A DNA stretch of 9,204 bases, from NCBI GenBank assembly GCA_944327405.1, contig CALVHK010000036.1:1-9204 (forward strand), given 5' to 3'. Shown here piece by piece: positions 5,437 to 9,204 of this stretch. Each line of letters begins with the position of its first letter. The stretch's first letter is position 1. The position numbers and the translations under genes are program-made. The notes under the pieces are model-generated. The model worked only from the letters and a program-made list of their open reading frames with translations, was not told the DNA's origin and did not search any database. Source of the stretch: an uncultured Bacilli bacterium. GTDB lineage: Bacteria; Bacillota_I; Bacilli_A; RF39; UBA660.

Positions 5437-7881
5437 ATGCCTTTTGAAACGCTAAAAAGAAGTCACTTAAAGAGAAATATATTAATTGGTGTAGTAGTAA
5501 TAGCAATTATATCAGCAGTAGTACTACAGTTTACGAGAGCTAAATACATATTCACAGATAAAATGCCATTAATTAATGGCACTGTCAATTATAGCCCGTA
5601 TGATATAACGGTAACATCGAAACTATTAGTAGGTGAAGATACCACTATTGATTTAGAAGAAATACCTACATCATCAAATGTGTCACTTGTATCAGCAACA
5701 TGTACTAATGATGCAGTTTTAACATGGAATGCCTCAGAAAATGGTTATGAAGTAAGCAATTTAACACATAAGGGAACAAAATGTGAAGCAATATATGGAA
5801 TGGCGAACGAAGGAGACAGTACAGACTTTGATTATACTGGAAATATTCAAGAATTTACTGCTCCAAGTGATGGCTATTACTTACTTGAAGTGTGGGGAGC
5901 TCAAGGAGGAGATGCCTATAATTCTACTGGCGGTACACGAATCGGTGGATATGGAGGCTATTCAAAAGGAACAGTATACTTAAACGAAGGAGAAACTTTA
6001 TATGTCGCAGTTGGAGGAGCAGGAATTGATGGAATAAGCACTTCAACCCAAACAGGAGGCTATAATGGAGGCGGTAGTGGTTTATATCATGGTGGATCTG
6101 GTGGCGGAGCAACACATATTGCAACAGCATCTGGTTTATTATCCACTTTAAGTGGTAATCAAGACTCTATCTTAATTGTAGCGGGAGGCGGTGGAGGAGC
6201 GGCCGTTACAAATAGTGGCAACTGTAGTGATGGCGGTAACGGAGGCGGAATTAGTGGTAATGATTCAACCACAAATGCTTGCAGTGATACCAATTCTTCC
6301 CAAAACGGATATGGTACAGGCGGGACGCAAACTGAAGGTGGAACTCAATCTGCAAATGGAAGCAGCAATCATGGAAGTGGTAGTGTAGGAGAGTTTGGAA
6401 ATGGAGCAACTTCAACTTTAGACGACAGTTCATTTGGAGCTGGCGGCGGTGGAGGAGGCCTATATGGAGGAGGATCTTCAACTTTAGCAGGAGCAGGAGG
6501 CGGCTCAGGGTACATTGGAAATTCTAAATTAGAAAGCTATGGAGTTATAAAAAACATGTATTGTTATAATTGTAAGGAATCAAGTTCTAGCAATACACTA
6601 ACTTATTCCACAACAAGTGTATCAGTAACACCAACAAGAGATACTGCCAAGGAAGGGAATGGATATGCTAGAATAACACCAATTATATCAGGAGCATATC
6701 AACCAATACATACCACGACTGCAGAAGAAAATAATGGTAATATTACCGTAACAATAACACCAAATGCAGATAATCTATTTGCCACATCAAAATACTATTT
6801 CAGTATTAATAATAATGATTACATAGAAAGTGATAGCAATACTTATACCTTTGAAAGCCTAGATGTAGGAGAATATGAAATAAAAACATATATTGTTGAT
6901 GAGAAAGGATTAGAAAGTGAAATAGAAACACAAAGTATTTCTATTACCGAAGGCATAACTATAGCAGATATAATAAATTCTCATAACATATCAACAAGAA
7001 CAGATTTTAGTACACCATTAACAAGCAATACAACAGGAACAATATATCGAGCAGAAGATGATGACGGAACAACGTATTATTTTGTTGGAGCAGTGGATGA
7101 TAACTGGGTGTCATTTGCAGGATTCTACTGGAGAATAGTGAGAATTAATGGAGATGGTACTATTCGATTAATCTACCAGGGAACAAGCGCCCAAACAACA
7201 GGAAGCGGAACACAGATCAGCACAAGTGCATTCGCTAGTTCATATAATGATAACACGTACGTAGGATATATGTATACAAGAGGAAACGTACATGGATTAG
7301 GAACGAGTAGTACAATAAAAGGAGTATTGGATAATTGGTATTTAACCAATATCCAAAACGCGGGATACTCAAGTTATATTGATACCAATGCCGGATTTTG
7401 TGGAGACAGAAGTCCAAGTACAAGCACAAGTAGTAGTAATGGCTTAGGAGGAACATACACAACAGTAACATTCTACGGAGCATATATAAGATACTCTAAC
7501 AATGGAACACCAACATTCAGATGTAGTAATGGTAGTGACTTGTATACAGTAGGAGGAAGTAATAAAGGAAATAAAGCATTAACATATCCAATAGGATTAA
7601 TCACAATGGATGAGGTATGGTATGCAGGAGGAAATAGATCAGAAAATAGTAGTTATTACTTATATACAAACCAACATTACTGGACCATGTCTCCATATAC
7701 CTATCTCCTCAACAGCGCTAACGTGTTCCTCGTGTATTCGTCTGGCATCCTCGCCGACAACTACTCCGTGACTCACGCGTTCGGTGTCCGGCCTGTCATC
7801 AATCTAAAATCCAACACCATATTCGAAGCAGGAGGAATGGGTACTTCAAGTAATCCATATGTTGTGAAAGGAGCTAGTTAA
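5437..7881 (+). CDS. Membrane-anchored glycine-rich surface protein with putative DGR-variable C-terminal domain (814 aa)
   Basis: A modular, probably surface-displayed protein. A basic N-terminus precedes one membrane helix at about residues 14-30 with no obvious cleavage site. Residues about 44-120 form a small domain with two cysteines (C89, C116) in a CTND...W...KC pattern also found in the next gene product. Residues about 131-416 are a glycine-rich module opening with the EFTAPSDGYYLLEVWGAQGG motif and closing with GNGYARI, as in the bacterial Gly_rich family. Residues about 430-503 look like an Ig/FN3-type beta domain. Residues about 508-814 resemble the DUF6273/C-type-lectin-like domain used by many DGR targets: FYWRIVRINGDGT, YWTMSP, then GVRPVINLKS and a GT-rich tail. 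Codons 749-789 lie in the A-depleted patch described separately. The ATG is set by AAAGGAG. Likely role: adhesion or ligand binding (inference). Domain names are from memory of motifs, not a search. Confidence 0.8.
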   Translation: MPFETLKRSHLKRNILIGVVVIAIISAVVLQFTRAKYIFTDKMPLINGTVNYSPYDITVTSKLLVGEDTTIDLEEIPTSSNVSLVSATCTNDAVLTWNASENGYEVSNLTHKGTKCEAIYGMANEGDSTDFDYTGNIQEFTAPSDGYYLLEVWGAQGGDAYNSTGGTRIGGYGGYSKGTVYLNEGETLYVAVGGAGIDGISTSTQTGGYNGGGSGLYHGGSGGGATHIATASGLLSTLSGNQDSILIVAGGGGGAAVTNSGNCSDGGNGGGISGNDSTTNACSDTNSSQNGYGTGGTQTEGGTQSANGSSNHGSGSVGEFGNGATSTLDDSSFGAGGGGGGLYGGGSSTLAGAGGGSGYIGNSKLESYGVIKNMYCYNCKESSSSNTLTYSTTSVSVTPTRDTAKEGNGYARITPIISGAYQPIHTTTAEENNGNITVTITPNADNLFATSKYYFSINNNDYIESDSNTYTFESLDVGEYEIKTYIVDEKGLESEIETQSISITEGITIADIINSHNISTRTDFSTPLTSNTTGTIYRAEDDDGTTYYFVGAVDDNWVSFAGFYWRIVRINGDGTIRLIYQGTSAQTTGSGTQISTSAFASSYNDNTYVGYMYTRGNVHGLGTSSTIKGVLDNWYLTNIQNAGYSSYIDTNAGFCGDRSPSTSTSSSNGLGGTYTTVTFYGAYIRYSNNGTPTFRCSNGSDLYTVGGSNKGNKALTYPIGLITMDEVWYAGGNRSENSSYYLYTNQHYWTMSPYTYLLNSANVFLVYSSGILADNYSVTHAFGVRPVINLKSNTIFEAGGMGTSSNPYVVKGAS
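7681..7803 (+). other. Candidate DGR variable region 1 (VR1)
   Basis: From the Trp codon at 7681 to about 7803 the composition changes abruptly. Over 7681-7800 I count 66 G/C in 120 (55%) and 20 adenines (17%); the preceding 120 bases have 35 G/C (29%) and 55 adenines (46%). Of 40 codons, 22 end in C and one in A, whereas upstream codons mostly end in A. The frame continues through it (residues 749-789), with conserved anchors WTMSP, VF, SSG and GVRPVINL among residues that look free to vary. This fits repeated replacement by a cDNA copied from an AAC/AAT-rich template with adenines mutated. Boundaries are approximate. Confidence 0.6.
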
Positions 7882-7882
7882 G

Positions 7883-9064
7883 ATGAAGAAAGTATTTATA
7901 ATAAGCATGCTACTTATTATTAGCATTTGTTCTATATTCTTGTTTTTAAATAAACAAGAAGAACAAATACTAATACAGGATGATACGGCTTTTAATTCAT
8001 CTTCACTAGCAGTCTATCTAGAAAATGAAGATGGAGAGTATGAAAGTAGTAGTACTATACCATTAAAAGATGATGGATACGTATTTAGTAATGCAGTATG
8101 TGAAAATGATGTAGAAGTTAAATGGAATGAAGAGGCTTGGTCTATTATAGCTCCTAATAACGTTGCTACGTTTAGATGCAACTTGTATTTTGATAAAACA
8201 TCTAGTGCAACTGACATTATTGAAGGCTTGTATCCTGATAATCAAGATATGTTAGCTTATGACGATTATGAAAACTTAAGATATATAGGGGCAGATCCCA
8301 ATAATTTTGTATACTTTAATTGCAATGATTATGCAAATCCCAGTAATAGCACTTGTGAATTATGGAGAATTATAGGAATATTTAGTGAAGATACTCACGG
8401 AATAAGCGGACAAAAATTATTGAAATTAGTTAGAAGTGAATCTTTAGGTAATATAGATTGGGATAGTGCTAATACAAATGATTGGAGTACAGCAAGCTTG
8501 CAAACAGCATTAAATGGTGACTATTTAAATAGAAGTGGAACATATGCAAGTACCGGAATAAAAAATGATACAACAAGAAATATGATCGAGACAGTAACAT
8601 GGAAGTTAGGGGGAACAGCAAATTACACTAGTTCAAGTAATGGACTAGCAAGTCATTGGTATAGATATGAAAGGGGAACAACAGTATATAGTGGAAGACC
8701 AACAACATGGAGTGGGAAAGTAGCCTTAATGTATCCAAGCGATTATGGATATGCCACTAGCGGAGGATCAACAACAGATAGAACAACATGTTTAGCAGCG
8801 GGGTTATACAATTGGAATTTTTCAAATTATTATAGTGATTGTTATAATAATGATTGGTTATATGATAGCAACGCAACACAATGGACACTTACCCCGAACT
8901 CGTATGATTCTGTCGGCTTGTTTTACGTCCTAAGTTCCGGCTTTGTCGCCAACGCCAGTGCGGGTTACTCGGCTTGGGCCCGTCCTTCGTTATATCTAAA
9001 ATCTTCAGTCTCTATAACAGGTGGCACCGGAACTAGCACTGACCCATATACTTTAAGTCTTTGA
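7883..9064 (+). CDS. Membrane-anchored or secreted protein with putative DGR-variable C-terminal domain (393 aa)
   Basis: A shorter relative of the 814-aa protein without the glycine-rich module. Residues 4-22 are a signal peptide or anchor helix. Residues about 40-104 repeat the two-cysteine N-terminal domain (C73, C99; CEND...W...RC). Residues about 110-393 form the C-type-lectin/DUF6273-like domain: FVYFNC, CELWRIIGIF, a WSTASLQTALNGDYLN block (about 201-216), ALMYPSDYGYATS (281-293), QWTLTP, then ARPSLYLKS and a GGTGTSTDPY tail. Codons 334-370 fall in a second A-depleted patch. The ATG is two bases after the upstream stop, and AAAGGAG (7867-7873) lies inside the end of the upstream gene, so the two are cotranscribed. 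A terminator overlaps its stop. It is probably displayed outside the cell as a binding protein; the ligand is unknown. Confidence 0.8.
   Translation: MKKVFIISMLLIISICSIFLFLNKQEEQILIQDDTAFNSSSLAVYLENEDGEYESSSTIPLKDDGYVFSNAVCENDVEVKWNEEAWSIIAPNNVATFRCNLYFDKTSSATDIIEGLYPDNQDMLAYDDYENLRYIGADPNNFVYFNCNDYANPSNSTCELWRIIGIFSEDTHGISGQKLLKLVRSESLGNIDWDSANTNDWSTASLQTALNGDYLNRSGTYASTGIKNDTTRNMIETVTWKLGGTANYTSSSNGLASHWYRYERGTTVYSGRPTTWSGKVALMYPSDYGYATSGGSTTDRTTCLAAGLYNWNFSNYYSDCYNNDWLYDSNATQWTLTPNSYDSVGLFYVLSSGFVANASAGYSAWARPSLYLKSSVSITGGTGTSTDPYTLSL
8882..8991 (+). other. Candidate DGR variable region 2 (VR2)
   Basis: Over 8881-8990 I count 61 G/C in 110 (55%) and 15 adenines (14%); the 120 bases before it have 39 G/C (33%) and 45 adenines (38%). 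It begins at the same Trp codon of the domain as VR1 and ends at the same place, just before the LKS motif; both patches run into a shared ATCTAAAATC. The protein is intact (residues 334-370). Its nucleotide sequence differs from VR1 at many positions where neither has adenine, so a different template repeat is likely. Confidence 0.58.
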
Positions 9065-9090
9065 TTAAAGATTACTCTTTAATCTTTTTT
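9063..9090 (+). terminator. Intrinsic terminator of the surface-protein operon
   Basis: GATTAAAGA (9063-9071) pairs perfectly with TCTTTAATC (9076-9084) around a TTAC loop and is followed by six T's (9085-9090). It begins inside the TGA stop of the 393-aa gene. It separates the accessory cassette from recO. Confidence 0.85.
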
Positions 9091-9100
9091 CTATTTATTA

Positions 9101-9106
9101 TATAAT
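9101..9106 (+). promoter_or_regulatory. Possible -10 box for recO
   Basis: TATAAT (9101-9106) lies 22 bases before the recO start. The hexamer 17 bases upstream, TTTAAT (9078-9083), is a poor -35 and lies inside the terminator stem. Since the inserted cassette separates recO from the era operon, a local promoter would be expected. Confidence 0.5.
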
Positions 9107-9128
9107 ATTATTGTTGGGAATGATTGTT

Positions 9129-9204
9129 ATGTTAAGAGAAATAGAAGGCATGATTATAAGAGAAATACCTTATGGAGAAACATCCAAAATAATTCATGTG
9201 TATA
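9129..9204 (+). CDS. recO: DNA repair protein RecO, N-terminal fragment (cut by window end)
   Basis: Twenty-five codons are visible, starting MLREIEGMIIREIPYGETSK, then IIHVY. This is the typical RecO opening: a short strand with E-G-x-V/I-I-R, then YGE-x-x-K-I, the start of the OB-fold. RecO loads RecA with RecR in gap repair. Order relative to era and yqzL agrees with Firmicutes. GGGA at 9116-9119 gives a nine-base spacing to the ATG at 9129; an in-frame ATG at 9120 would leave no room for a binding site. The rest of the gene is beyond the window. Confidence 0.88.
   Translation, partial: MLREIEGMIIREIPYGETSKIIHVY

Noticed and set aside
5924..6481. Minus-strand and alternate-frame ORFs inside the glycine-rich region
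   Set aside because: Glycine-rich GGN repeats leave the other frames open; these ORFs have no ribosome binding sites and unnatural composition rich in His, Leu and Gln.
7681..8991. GC-rich patches as assembly chimeras or foreign DNA insertions
   Set aside because: Both keep the reading frame, start and stop at equivalent points of a homologous domain, and retain conserved residues inside. Two independent chimeras doing this is improbable.
1..9204. A DGR template repeat, reverse transcriptase or Avd-like ORF within the window
   Set aside because: No ORF has reverse transcriptase motifs, and I found no A-rich near-copy of either patch on either strand. Read by eye only, so a very diverged copy could be missed.

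Overview
This is a low-GC chromosomal window from a Firmicutes/Bacilli-type bacterium. TGG encodes tryptophan and TGA is used as a stop, so the standard bacterial code applies rather than the Mycoplasma one. Gene content and order match the Bacillus housekeeping block yqfC-yqfD-(phoH-yqfF)-ybeY-dgkA-(cdd)-era-yqzL-recO, in reduced and rearranged form. An uncultured gut Bacilli relative is a reasonable guess, but that is inference.

Region 1 (1-642): a stand-alone HD-domain hydrolase gene with its own sigma-A-type promoter and terminator. Region 2 (680-4577): a tightly packed plus-strand operon of yqfC, yqfD, a VanZ-family membrane protein, ybeY, dgkA, era and a 30-codon yqzL-like ORF. Most junctions overlap or are a few bases long. 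phoH, yqfF and cdd, often found here in Bacillus, are absent, and the VanZ-family gene sits where phoH/yqfF would be. Region 3 (4578-5436): a candidate small structured RNA with its own promoter and terminator, a minus-strand gene for a tandem-HTH regulator, and a divergent intergenic region with a near-consensus promoter and a leader hairpin. Region 4 (5437-9064): two co-oriented genes for membrane-anchored, surface-exposed modular proteins (814 and 393 aa). Region 5 (9065-9204): terminator, then the start of recO.

The most interesting signal is in region 4. Near the 3' end of each large gene, inside a C-terminal domain of C-type-lectin-like character, is a sharply bounded patch of about 110-125 bp whose composition is unlike the rest of the gene. 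It is about 55% GC against about 30% just upstream, and 14-17% adenine against about 38-46% (hand counts). Many of its codons end in C or T. The frame and the conserved domain tail continue intact after it. This is what the variable region (VR) of a diversity-generating retroelement (DGR) looks like after adenine-specific mutagenesis templated by AAY-rich sequence. No reverse transcriptase, Avd-like accessory gene or template repeat lies in the window. If the reading is right, these are two remote targets diversified in trans, probably from two different templates. The cassette (regulator, small RNA, two putative hypervariable surface proteins) is inserted between yqzL and recO, which are normally neighbours.
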